Origin: Lepturacanthus savala
Lineage: Eukaryota > Chordata > Actinopteri > Scombriformes > Trichiuridae
Reading direction: 5' to 3'
Assembly: GCA_030544235.1 (NCBI GenBank)
Contig: CM060462.1
Location: 38,406,026-38,470,025, forward strand
DNA: 64,000 nt
Part shown: one piece after another, positions 54,201-64,000 of the stretch
How the letters are laid out: every line of letters begins with the position of its first letter
How positions within the stretch are numbered: the stretch's first letter is position 1
Position numbers and translations under genes: made by a program
Notes under the pieces: generated by a model
Database searches by the model: none
What the model was told of the DNA's origin: nothing
The model's input: only the letters and a program-made list of their open reading frames with translations

Positions 54201-57200
54201 CTGACTGTTAGTAGTAAAGTTACTGAGTTTTATAGTAAACTTCTTTTATGTCTCTGACTGTTAGTAGTAAAGTTATTGAGTTTTATAGTAAACTTCTATA
54301 ATATCTCTGACTGTTAGTAGTAAAGTTACTGAGTTTTATAGTAAAGTTCTTTAATGTCTCTGACTGTTAGTAGTAAAGTTATTGAGTTTTACAGTAAACT
54401 TCTTTAATATCTCTGACTGTTAGTAGTAAAGTTACTGAGTTTTATAGTAAACATCTTTAATGTCTCTGACTGTTAGTAGTGAAGTTATTGAGTTTTATAG
54501 TAAACTTTTTTAATGTCTCTGTTAGTAGTAAATAAGGTTTATAGTAAACTTCTTTAATGTCTCTGACTGTTAGTAGTAAAGTTATTGAGCTTTATAGTAA
54601 ACTTATTTAATGTCTCTGACTGTTAGTAGTAAAGTTATTGAGTTTTACAGTGAACTTCTTTAATATCTCTGACTGTTAGTAGTAAAGTTACTGAGTTTTA
54701 TAGTAAAGTTCTTTAATGTCTGACTGTTAGTAGTGAAGTTACTGAGTTTTATAGTAAAGTTCTTTAATGTCTCTGACTGTTAGTAGTAAAGTTATTGAGT
54801 TTTATAGTAAACTTCTTTAATATCTCTGACTGTTAGTAGTAAAGTTACTGAGTTTTATAGTAAACTTCTTTAATGTCTCTGACTGTTAGTAGTAAAGTTA
54901 TTGAGTTTTATAGTAAACTTTAATGTCTCTGACTGTTAGTAATAAATAAGGTTTATAGTAAACTTCTTTAATGTCTGTGACTGTTAGTAGTAAATAAGGT
55001 TTATAGTAAAGTTCTTTAATGTCTCTGACTGTTAGTAGTAAATAAGGTTTATAGTAAACTTATATAATGTCTCTGACTGTTAGTAGTAACGTTACTGAGT
55101 TTTATAGTAAACTTCTATAATATCTCTGACTGTTAGTAGTAACGTTACTGAGTTTTATAGTAAACTTCTTTAATGTCTCTGACTGTTAGTAGTAAATAAG
55201 GTTTATAGTAAACTTCTTTAATGTCTCTGACTGTTAGTAGTAAATAAGGTTTATAGTAAACTTCTTTAATATCTCTGACTGTTAGTAGTAAAGTTATTGA
55301 GTTTTATAGTAAACTATAATGTCTCTGACTGTTAGTAATAAATAAGGTTTATAGTAAACTTCTTTATTGTCTCTGACTGTTAGTAGTAAAGTTATTGAGT
55401 TTTATAGTAAACTTCTATAATATCTCTGACTGTTAGTAGTAAAGTTATTGAGTTTTACAGTAAACTTCTTTAATATCTCTGACTGTTAGTAGTAAAGTTA
55501 CTGAGTTTTACAGTAAACTTCTTTAATATCTCTGACTGTTAGTAGTAAAGTTACTGAGTTTTATAGTAAACTTCTTTTATGTCTCTGACTGTTAGTAGTA
55601 AAGTTATTGAGTTTTATAGTAAACTTCTATAATATCTCTGACTGTTAGTAGTAAAGTTACTGAGTTTTATAGTAAAGTTCTTTAATGTCTCTGACTGTTA
55701 GTAGTAAAGTTACTGAGTTTTATAGTAAACTTCTTTAATATCTCTGACTGTTAGTAGTAAAGTTACTGAGTTTTATAGTAAACTTCTATAATGTCTCTGA
55801 CTGTTAGTAGTAAAGTTATTGAGTTTTACAGTAAACTTCTTTAATATCTCTGACTGTTAGTAGTAAAGTTACTGAGTTTTATAGTAAACATCTTTAATGT
55901 CTCTGACTGTTAGTAGTGAAGTTATTGAGTTTTATAGTAAACTTTTTTAATGTCTCTGTTAGTAGTAAATAAGGTTTATAGTAAACTTCTTTAATGTCTC
56001 TGACTGTTAGTAGTAAAGTTATTGAGCTTTATAGTAAACTTATTTAATGTCTCTGACTGTTAGTAGTGAAGTTATTGAGTTTTACAGTAAACTTCTTTAA
56101 TATCTCTGACTGTTAGTAGTAAAGTTACTGAGTTTTATAGTAAAGTTCTTTAATGTCTGACTGTTAGTAGTAAAGTTACTGAGTTTTATAGTAAAGTTCT
56201 TTAATGTCTCTGACTGTTAGTAGTAAAGTTATTGAGTTTTATAGTAAACTTCTTTAATATCTCTGACTGTTAGTAGTAAAGTTACTGAGTTTTATAGTAA
56301 ACTTCTTTAATGTCTCTGACTGTTAGTAGTAAAGTTATTGAGTTTTATAGTAAACTTTAATGTCTCTGACTGTTAGTAATAAATAAGGTTTATAGTAAAC
56401 TTCTTTAATGTCTGTGACTGTTAGTAGTAAATAAGGTTTATAGTAAACTTCTTTTATGTCTCTGACTGTTAGTAGTAAAGTTATTGAGTTTTATAGTAAA
56501 CTTCTATAATATCTCTGACTGTTAGTAGTAAAGTTACTGAGTTTTATAGTAAAGTTCTTTAATGTCTCTGACTGTTAGTAGTAAAGTTACTGAGTTTTAT
56601 AGTAAAGTTCTTTAATGTCTCTGACTGTTAGTAGTAAAGTTACTGAGTTTTATAGTAAACTTCTTTAATGTCTCTGACTGTTAGTAGTAAAGTTATTGAG
56701 TTTTATAGTAAACTTCTTTAATGTCTCTGACTGTTAGTAGTAAAGTTATTGAGTTTTATAGTAAACTTCTTTAATATCTCTGACTGTTAGTAGTAAAGTT
56801 ACTGAGTTTTATAGTAAACTTCTATAATGTCTCTGACTGTTAGTAGTAAAGTTATTGAGTTTTACAGTAAACTTCTTTAATATCTCTGACTGTTAGTAGT
56901 AAAGTTACTGAGTTTTATAGTAAACATCTTTAATGTCTCTGACTGTTAGTAGTGAAGTTATTGAGTTTTATAGTAAACTTTTTTAATGTCTCTGTTAGTA
57001 GTAAATAAGGTTTATAGTAAACTTCTTTAATGTCTCTGACTGTTAGTAGTAAAGTTATTGAGCTTTATAGTAAACTTATTTAATGTCTCTGACTGTTAGT
57101 AGTGAAGTTATTGAGTTTTACAGTAAACTTCTTTAATATCTCTGACTGTTAGTAGTAAAGTTACTGAGTTTTATAGTAAAGTTCTTTAATGTCTGACTGT

Positions 57201-58277
57201 TAGTAGTAAAGTTACTGAGTTTTATAGTAAAGTTCTTTAATGTCTCTGACTGTTAGTAGTAAAGTTATTGAGTTTTATAGTAAACTTCTTTAATATCTCT
57301 GACTGTTAGTAGTAAAGTTACTGAGTTTTATAGTAAACTTCTTTAATGTCTCTGACTGTTAGTAGTAAAGTTATTGAGTTTTATAGTAAACTTTAATGTC
57401 TCTGACTGTTAGTAATAAATAAGGTTTATAGTAAACTTCTTTAATGTCTGTGACTGTTAGTAGTAAATAAGGTTTATAGTAAAGTTCTTTAATGTCTCTG
57501 ACTGTTAGTAGTAAATAAGGTTTATAGTAAACTTATATAATGTCTCTGACTGTTAGTAGTAACGTTACTGAGTTTTATAGTAAACTTCTTTAATGTCTCT
57601 GACTGTTAGTAGTAAATAAGGTTTATAGTAAACTTCTATAATGTCTCTGACTGTTAGTAGTAAATAAGGTTTATAGTAAACTTCTATAATGTCTCTGACT
57701 GTTAGTAGTAAATAAGGTTTATAGTAAACTTCTTTAATGTCTCTGACTGTTAGTAGTAAATAAGGTTTATAGTAAACTTCTTTAATGTCTCTGACTGTTA
57801 GTAGTAAATAAGTTTTATAGTAAACTTCTATAATGTCTCTGACTGTTAGTAGTAAATAAGGTTTATAATAAACTTCTTTAATGTCTCTAACTGTTAGTAG
57901 TAAATAAGGTTTATAGTAAACTTCTATAATGTCTCTGACTGTTAGTAGTAAATAAGGTTTATAGTAAAGTTCTTTAATGTCTCTGACTGTTAGTAGTAAA
58001 TAAGGTTTATAGTAAACTTCTTTAATGTCTCTGACTGTTAGTAGTAAATAAGGTTTATAGTAAACTTCTTTAATGTCTCTGACTGTTAGTAGTAAATAAG
58101 GTTTATAGTAAACTTCTTTAATGTCTCTGACTGTTAGTAGTAAATAAGGTTTATAGTAAACTTCTTTATTGTCTCTGACTGTTAGTAGTAAATAAGGTTT
58201 ATAGTAAACTTCTTTAATGTCTCTGACTGTTAGTAGTAAATAAGGTTCATAGTAAACTTCTATAATGTCTGTGACTG
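48293..58277 (+). repeat. 10-kb minisatellite, 53-bp and 48-bp units
   Basis: Roughly 190 head-to-tail units. The 53-bp form is ACTGTTAGTAGTAAAGTTAT, TGAGTTTTATAGTAAACTTC, TTTAATGTCTCTG; the 48-bp form replaces AAAGTTATTGAGTTTTATAG by AAATAAGGTTTATAG. A variant lacking CTTCTTT gives AAACTATAATG; another lacks GACT before GTTAG. Variants recur in fixed order, showing higher-order repeats of about 0.9-1.6 kb. The array is AT-rich, has no coding content and starts and ends in single-copy DNA. The region 57565-58299 is open on the minus strand only because its 48-bp units keep frame. Confidence 0.97.
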
Positions 58278-58718
58278 TCTGACCTCTTCTACTCTGCAAA
58301 GCAAATCTCTTGTTTATCGGAGTGGATCCATGAATATCCTTCGCTCGCTTTCAGCCGAGCGTCTTACAGTCAGTCCTGTGACTTCGTAACGTACAATTGG
58401 ATTCTGTCGGCCTCCTTCTGCAGATTAAGACTATGGATGACCCTCCAGGGAGGAGGAGGAGGAGGGAGGAGGTGGAGGTGGAGGGAGGAGGCGACTGCTT
58501 CAAAACTCATTGACTCCTCTATGCATATGCAACAGCTTCTCTCAGCGGGAAGAGGCTGTCGGGGTTGGGAGGAGGTGGGGGGAGGTGGGAGGAGGAGGTG
58601 CTGCTGCAGGGACCATTGACGCAGAAGGACATGCAGCGTGCTCTTCTTTTCAACAGCCAACAGCGATTCACTTGAGAAAACCTCATCCATTCCCTTCAGA
58701 GATAATGTATGCATCCCT

Positions 58719-58720
<2 letters not shown>
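58278..58720. other. unique GC-richer DNA with G-rich tract
   Basis: Contains GGGAGGAGGAGGAGGAGGGA near 58448 and a G-quadruplex-type motif at 58561-58589. Overlapping open frames on both strands (up to 182 codons) match no family; the minus-strand one runs through the CA repeat as poly-Val-Cys. Several CpGs near 58310-58390. Confidence 0.4.

Positions 58721-58759
<39 letters not shown>
58721..58759. repeat. (CA)n microsatellite
   Basis: About 19 CA units. Confidence 0.97.
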
Positions 58760-58762
<3 letters not shown>

Positions 58763-58975
58763 AGACGCAGGTTGTCCAGCCGAGCAGCCGAGATGGATTT
58801 CCTCCCGTTTCCTTTTTTTTTTTTCCATGTAGAAACAAAGCTCTACATACATGAGGCTAAAAGCAGCAAATTCTTCTTCTTCTCCTTCGGCCTCACATGA
58901 ACACGCAACATGTTTCATGTATGAAAAACGTTAAGGATCCAACTCTAAACGCAGCTTCTTCTTCTGCTGCTGCTC

Positions 58976-58998
58976 TTTTTTTTTTTTTTTTTTTTTTT
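58976..58998. repeat. poly(T) run
   Basis: About 23 T in a row, preceded by CTTCTTCTTCTGCTGCTGCTC. Unique DNA with no gene on either side (58760-59340). Confidence 0.9.
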
Positions 58999-59350
58999 GC
59001 AGTAGATCAATCAAACGCACAATAATCTGAACAACAATGTGGTTATTTTCGTACAAAGTAGAACAATATCTCATTGTGCGTTTTCTCCCGTTTCAGCACA
59101 AACACACCAACGGTTTCCAGATTCGACAGAATGAGAATCTTCCTGCAGAGACATTTTTACTTTTTAGCCCAGTTTTTGTCACGTTGAGTCACCTGAAACT
59201 GGATCCCTGCACCTAAAACATTTAGGAGATTTAAAAAAAAAATGCATGTGTCAAAACCAACCAGTAGTTGGTTGAAACTTGGTTGACATTTTAACCCCAA
59301 ACTGCATGTATTTCTTTTATATAACACATATTAGTATGGTGGAGGGGGGG

Positions 59351-60400
59351 TCCACTAAAGTGCCCTCGTAGCTGTCAAAATATGTATTAAAGTGCCCTCT
59401 AGGAGGCAAAATGTATGCAAATGTGCCCTCTAAGAACCAAAACATGTGCTTAAGTGGTCTTATGGCAGCCAAAATGCGTGGTAAAGTGCCCTCTTGGGAG
59501 CCGAAATGTGTGCTAAAGTGCCCTCTAGGAGGCAATATGTGTGCTAAAGTGCCCTCTAGGAGCCAAACTGCATGTTCAAGTACCCTCCAAGAACCAAAAC
59601 ATGTGCTAACGTGCCCTTATGGCAGCCAAACGTTTGCTAAAGTTCCCTCTAGGAGTCAAAATGCATGCTAAAGTGCCCTCTAGGTCCTCCTTGAGGGCAC
59701 TTTAGCACACATATAAACTGTGGTAGGTGCATATTAAACTGCCCTCTAGGAGCCAAACTGCATATGCAAGTACCCTCTAAGAAACAAAATGCATGCTGAA
59801 ATGCCATCATGGCAGCCAATATGTGTGCTAAAGTGCCATCTAGGAGGCAAAACATGTGGTAAAGTGCCCTCATAGCAGCCAAAATGCATGTTAAACTGCC
59901 CTCTAGGATCCAAAATGCATGCTAAAGTGCCACCTAGGATTGAATATATATGCTAAAGTGGCCTCAAGGTGGCAAAAGATGTAGTAAAGTGCCCTCATGG
60001 CAGCCAAAAAGTGTGCTAAACTGCCTCTTGGGACACAAAACATTTCCTAACCTTCCCTCTAGGAGCCAATATGTGTTATAAAGTGCCCTCTAGGAGGCAA
60101 AACATGTGGTAAAGTGCCCTCATAGCAGCCAAAATGCATGTTAAACTTCCTCCAGGAGCCAAACTGCATGCTCAAGTACCCTCTAAGAACCAAAACGCAT
60201 TCTAAAGTGCCCTCTTGAGACCCGAAACATTTGCCAAAGTTCCCTCTAGGATCCGTAATGCATGCTAAAGTGCTGTCTAGGAGCCAATATATATGCTAAA
60301 GTGGCCTCTAGGGGGCAAAAGATGTACTAAAGTGCCCCCTAGGAGGCAAAACATGTTGTAAAGTGCACTCTTCAGTGTAAAGACACACTATATGTGCCCT
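59351..60400 (-). repeat. minisatellite of about 31 bp, minus orientation
   Basis: Reverse complement of the array at 15217-16200: units TGCTAAAGTGCCCTCTAGG followed by AGCCAAAATGCA, spaced 29-33 bp, with variants GGCAGCCAAAATG and AGGCAAAACATG. The outer flank at 60365-60412 (CACTATATGTGCCCTTTTTT in plus orientation) corresponds to the outer flank of the first array at 15217-15240 (AAAAAGGGCACATATAG). Open frames here mirror the repeat. Confidence 0.93.
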
Positions 60401-61500
60401 TTTTTATTTCCTGATAATACAGACAAGAAGACAAACATTTAAAAAGTGCATTTCTGCCTGTACTATACATTTCAAAATAAAAGTCCAAAAAATACGTCCA
60501 AGATACAGCTGATTTACCCAAAATACGACTCAATGTTTAAATAATCTTAAATAAGGTTTAGTCACAGAATTTCACCCAAAAATGTGATGCTTTAACTGCC
60601 TTAAAATTCACAAAAAACAGTGAAATTGTTGGTTTGTAGCTAAATCAGAAATAATTCCAGCTTTTCTTGATAAAGGCATCAATGATCTGCTTCAATTTAT
60701 TAATTACAGTTTGTAAGAAATGTATGAAAATACAAAACAAGCAGGAAAGGAAGCAGAAAATGAGCTAATGTAAGAGGCCGGACGTCTCCGCCTTCTTAAG
60801 ACTTATTGTTGAAGCTGCTTCAGCTATTTATATTCTATTTATATTCTGTCTTTTTTATTTATTATCACTATTATTCTTTCATCCAGTTTCACACACAAAA
60901 GGCGTTTGTGTAAGAACAGAATGACAGGTCCTGTGTCATCTGGAAACATCATGTGAACACCGAGGAGGCGGCTTTGATGAGCAAAAACGGAAAAACAAAC
61001 CGTGTCACATGGTAGATTTGAGTGATTTTACAGTTTTTACAGTGTGATTCAATACTTTCTAAAGATATATATGTTTTATTTTCACCGCTGTGAAACAGAC
61101 CTAAATTTGCTGTTTCGGGCCGATGTGAGGTCGAGTCGGATCCTTGTGGGATCGACCCCGAAGCAGACGTGACACGGAGGAAGAATGGTCCAGGTGTGAC
61201 CTTTGACCTCCGGGGAAGTTATAACTAGAGCAGCGAGCACAGCCGTGACACTTTATCTTAATTTAAACCCATGTTGTCTCGGCTTTAGACGACAAAGGCC
61301 ACGTATGAAGGTGGCACAGCTTCTTTTTAACTTAACTTTGCTGCTTTTATAGAAACCATAGAAACAAGGTCACAGAAACAGGAAGTCAGGACGGAACCAC
61401 GTTTATTCATTTATAGGTGAAGATGCTTGATATCCAGGTTTAGTTCTAGTGTTTCTTCAGGTTTTCTATGAATAGATTCATTAAATATGTGGTTTATGTT
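60401..61500. other. unique DNA
   Basis: 60401-60770 is AT-rich. 60770-61310 is balanced, with CpGs and a perfect DR1 motif on the minus strand (61197-61209). No exon is recognised. Confidence 0.4.
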
Positions 61501-61512
61501 TAGAAAACACCT

Positions 61513-61752
61513 CCAACTTCAACTATTTCTATAATCGATTCATTGATTTGAGTCATTTTTAAGTAGAAAACATCTAAATTCTCTGGTTCCAGCTTCTCTT
61601 CTCTGATTATTTCCTGGTTTCTTTATTCGCAATAATAATAAACTGATGATCTTTGGGTTGTGGACAAAAAAGACATTTTAGGTTGAATCTTCAATAAAAG
61701 ACATTTTACACTATTTAATGAACCAATAAACTAATTAATTCAATCATCTATA
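61513..61752 (-). mobile_element. family A copy, near full length
   Basis: Plus-strand order: ATAATCGATTCATTGATTTG, TAAGTAGAAAACATCTAAAT, TCTCTGGTTCCAGCTTCTCT, TTTCCTGGTTTCTTTATTCG, CTGATGATCTTTGGGTTGTG and GACATTTTAGGTTGAATCTT, then TGAACCAATAAACTAATTAA. Confidence 0.88.
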
Positions 61753-61759
61753 AGATATT

Positions 61760-62570
61760 TGATTGATGTAAGGATACGATTTAAATGCTAAAAGTAAAAA
61801 TATTAAAAAATAAAATACAAAAAAAAACTAATAAAAAAATAATAAAAACAAATATTTAAAAACTACAAAAACTAAAAAATACAAAAAATAAAAATTGTAA
61901 GAAACAAAATACTAAAGATATCTGATAATGGATTTGAGTCCAAGAAAAGACATTTTATGTTAAATCTTCAATAAAAGACATTTTACACCATTTAATGAAC
62001 CAAATAACTATTTAATTCAATAATTGAAGATTAAAGATATTTGATAAAAGTTTGATTGATGTATGGATACGATTTAAATGCTACAAGTTAAATATTAAAA
62101 AATAAAATACCAAAAATCACATAAACTACTAAAAAATAAAAATAGGCCTATTTAAATGAACTAAATCAACAAAAAAATATATTATTTAAAAAAATATATT
62201 ATTTTTCGCAAAAATATAAAAAAATAAATACAAAAAACACTTAAACTACTAAAAAAAATCTAAAAAAAATCTAAAAATACTCAAGATACAAAAAAATTAT
62301 TAAAAAAAGAATAAATAAATAAAAACAAGTATTTAAAAACTATGAAAATCTTAAAAACTATTAATTTTTTTTAGATAAAAATATTTAAAAACTATTATAT
62401 GCTAAAGGTAAAAATGTTAAAAATAAAATACAAAAAAACACATAAACTACTAAGCAGTTAAAATATAAAATATTTAAAATAGGCCTATTTAAATAAACTA
62501 AATCAATTAAAAAATGCAAAAAAACAACTAAAAAATAAAAACAAATAGTACTAAAAAAACTAAAAATATC
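61760..62570. repeat. A-rich degenerate tract with family A fragments
   Basis: Long stretches of AAAAATACAAAAACTA type. It holds two near-identical segments: GATTGATGTAAGGATACGAT with TTAAATGCTAAAAGTAAAAA (61761-61801) and GATTGATGTATGGATACGAT with TTAAATGCTACAAGTTAAAT (about 62051-62093), each preceded by family A sequence (61925-62035). This indicates a tandem duplication of about 290 bp; a third ATGCTAAAGGTAAAAATGTT lies near 62399. Confidence 0.75.
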
Positions 62571-62574
62571 TAAA

Positions 62575-62770
62575 AATGGATTTGAGCCATTTTTTCAGAA
62601 TAAAACGTCTAAATTCTCTGGTTCCAGCTTCTCTTCTCTGATTATTTCCTGGTTTCTTTAGTCTCTATAATAATAAACTGATGATCTTTGGATAAAAAAG
62701 ACATTTTAGGTTGAATTTTCAGCTTTTAACCAATAATGAACCAATCAACTAATCAATGAATCAACTATCA
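62575..62770 (-). mobile_element. family A copy
   Basis: ATGGATTTGAGCCATTTTTT, AAAACGTCTAAATTCTCTGG, TTCCAGCTTCTCTTCTCTGA, TTATTTCCTGGTTTCTTTAG, CTGATGATCTTTGGATAAAA and AACCAATCAACTAATCAATG. Confidence 0.88.
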
Positions 62771-63640
62771 AAATATTAAAAAGAACAATAAACTACATCA
62801 AATATTGTTGATAGAAACATGATATTTTATGACTAGAATCTAATTCCATCTTCTTATTTATGGATTAATCAGGTATAAAGAACCAAAGTCCAACTTGAAC
62901 TAATCGATTGACCCTTTAAATAATCAATAGTTATTTGCAGTGGAATATACAATCTTTTCCTTTTTTAACCCTGATTAAAAGTAGAAATTAATGGAAATGA
63001 CTCAAACATAATAAAAGACAATAAGTGCATAGATATACACCCCAGTGCATGCTGGGAGATTTACCTGGAAGTTACAGTAAAACAAGTCAGTTTAGATTGA
63101 ATCTAATAAGATATTCTCATGTGACTTAATTCAAATTATTAATACAAACTGGTAAAAATCAACAATATGACGTCTTATTTCTTCCATGTTTAAAGTATAA
63201 ACAAGTGAAAATTGAGTAGAATTATCTTGAAATATCATATAATGTTGCTTCTTTCAAGTATAAACTCTTGTGGTTAAATATCACAGCAGATTTATTTAAT
63301 TTAGACAATGTTTTTAATAGAATTCACTAATTTCCACTTATTAAAAAGCTGTTAATCTCCTCTGTCAGCAGTAAAGCGTCTAAATAACACCACCGCTGCT
63401 TGTTTCACTACTGAATCATCTATTTAATTCCTCTTCCCATCATTTACTGACAAATAAATGTCATGTTACTATAAATGAAGCTGTTTTTCATCATGTAACT
63501 TAGAGAAAATGCATTTTTATCTTATAATTCTGACTTATTATCTCATATATTATGGAAAAACCTGCAAAATGACCTGCCAATTCAAGCTATCTCCACTCAG
63601 TATTGGCTGTTTCCTCCTCATTTGTTGCAGAGAACTGAAG
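62771..63640. other. AT-rich unassigned DNA
   Basis: No recognised repeat or coding signal. The open frame from 63509 begins in this DNA and runs into the repeat remnant that follows. Confidence 0.4.
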
Positions 63641-63870
63641 AATATTCATTATTTCCAGCAGCAGGTGAAGTTTCCTGCTGTTTTACGAACATTTACTGAT
63701 CTAAACTGTAAATGTTTCATCTCTGGAGCTCTGGGAAATCCTCATAGACGTTGTATTTGTGTGAAGAAACAGGAGCTGGAACATTTTTATCCACTGGGCC
63801 GGATTAGACCTTGTAGCGGCCTGTTTCTGGTCCCCGGGCCACATGTTTGACACCACTGATTCAATCTCAT
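63641..63870 (+). mobile_element. DNA-transposon remnant with GGGCCGGA end
   Basis: Ends GGGCCGGATTAGACCTTGTA, GTCCCCGGGCCACATGTTTG, ACACCACTGA, which I recognise as the terminal part of a common vertebrate non-autonomous element, probably hAT-related (CCGGGCCGCATGTTTGACA). The 113-codon frame overlapping it (63509-63850) is therefore not a gene. Confidence 0.6.
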
Positions 63871-63964
63871 GTGAGATTTGACTGTAAAATAACAGAGATT
63901 CTGTGTTTTTCTGGTCTCCTGAACACAACAAGCACTTTACAGCACATGTCAGCTTCCACCTTTT

Positions 63965-64000
63965 CACACACACACACACACACACACATATTCACACACA
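63965..64000. repeat. (CA)n microsatellite at the window edge
   Basis: CA units with an ATATT break, cut by the end of the window. Confidence 0.95.

Noticed and set aside
48293..58277. CRISPR-like array or centromeric satellite
   Set aside because: Units abut with no unique spacers and the DNA is vertebrate, so it is not CRISPR. Ten kilobases in single-copy flanks is too short to call a centromere, and no CENP-B-like box was noticed.
58370..58918. 182-codon minus-strand open frame
   Set aside because: Includes a translated CA repeat and a polypyrimidine tract; no homology recognised.
63509..63850. 113-codon open frame near the right edge
   Set aside because: Its C-terminal third is the GGGCCGGA/CCGGGCC end of a dispersed DNA element, and the rest has no recognisable domain.

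Overview
The window looks like vertebrate nuclear DNA, most probably from a ray-finned, percomorph-like fish. It is AT-rich, carries many (CA/GT)n, (TA)n and (ATT)n microsatellites, and is full of decayed interspersed repeats: Tc1/mariner transposase remnants, a non-LTR reverse-transcriptase scrap, LINE-like 3' tails and several short non-autonomous families. The taxon is inferred from repeat style only; no diagnostic gene was found.

I find no protein-coding gene, tRNA or rRNA that I can support. The long open frames (about 11.8-14.0 kb on both strands, 57.6-58.3 kb on the minus strand, the GA and CA stretches) are by-products of tandem repeats whose units lack stop codons. The window is best read as intergenic or large-intron DNA. 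Three GC/CpG-richer patches (about 21.5-22.2, 30.15-30.76 and 31.6-32.0 kb) and several stretches of balanced, repeat-free sequence (about 9.2-9.65, 27.5-29.1, 35.5-36.6 and 39.5-39.8 kb) are the best places to look for promoters, first exons or conserved non-coding elements.

Layout. 0-11.7 kb: AT-rich DNA with many copies of a short repeat (family A, ends rich in AATCGATT and GCAGCT), a reverse-transcriptase fragment, a 374-bp element with terminal inverted repeats, and copies of family B (core GGGGGCTTTTATTTTGAAG). 11.7-14.4 kb: a 2.3-kb GT-rich minisatellite with higher-order repeats, then an AAT/ATT hairpin minisatellite. 15.2-16.2 kb: a minisatellite of about 31 bp. 17-27 kb: families B and C (CACTGCAAAAA), two Tc1-like remnants (one tandemly duplicated, one arranged head to head) and LINE-like tails. 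27-34 kb: mostly unique DNA, CpG-rich patches, and a 145-bp hAT-like insertion with an 8-bp target duplication. 34-35.5 kb: a minisatellite with units of roughly 110-180 bp and a super-repeat of about 620 bp. 36-48 kb: a repeat carrying a CRE motif, an AGCATT minisatellite, GA/CA/TA/ATT microsatellites and a decayed purine-rich stretch. 48.3-58.3 kb: a 10-kb minisatellite with 53- and 48-bp units. 59.3-60.4 kb: a second, inverted copy of the 31-bp minisatellite. 60.4-64 kb: unique DNA, minus-strand family A copies, an A-rich tract and a CA repeat at the edge.

The most unusual structures are the 10-kb minisatellite with its 1.0-1.6 kb internal duplications and the two oppositely oriented 31-bp minisatellites 43 kb apart that share the same flank. 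None is evidence of a new gene system. Family names A to E are my own labels; class assignments rest on motifs and remembered repeat structure, not on any search.
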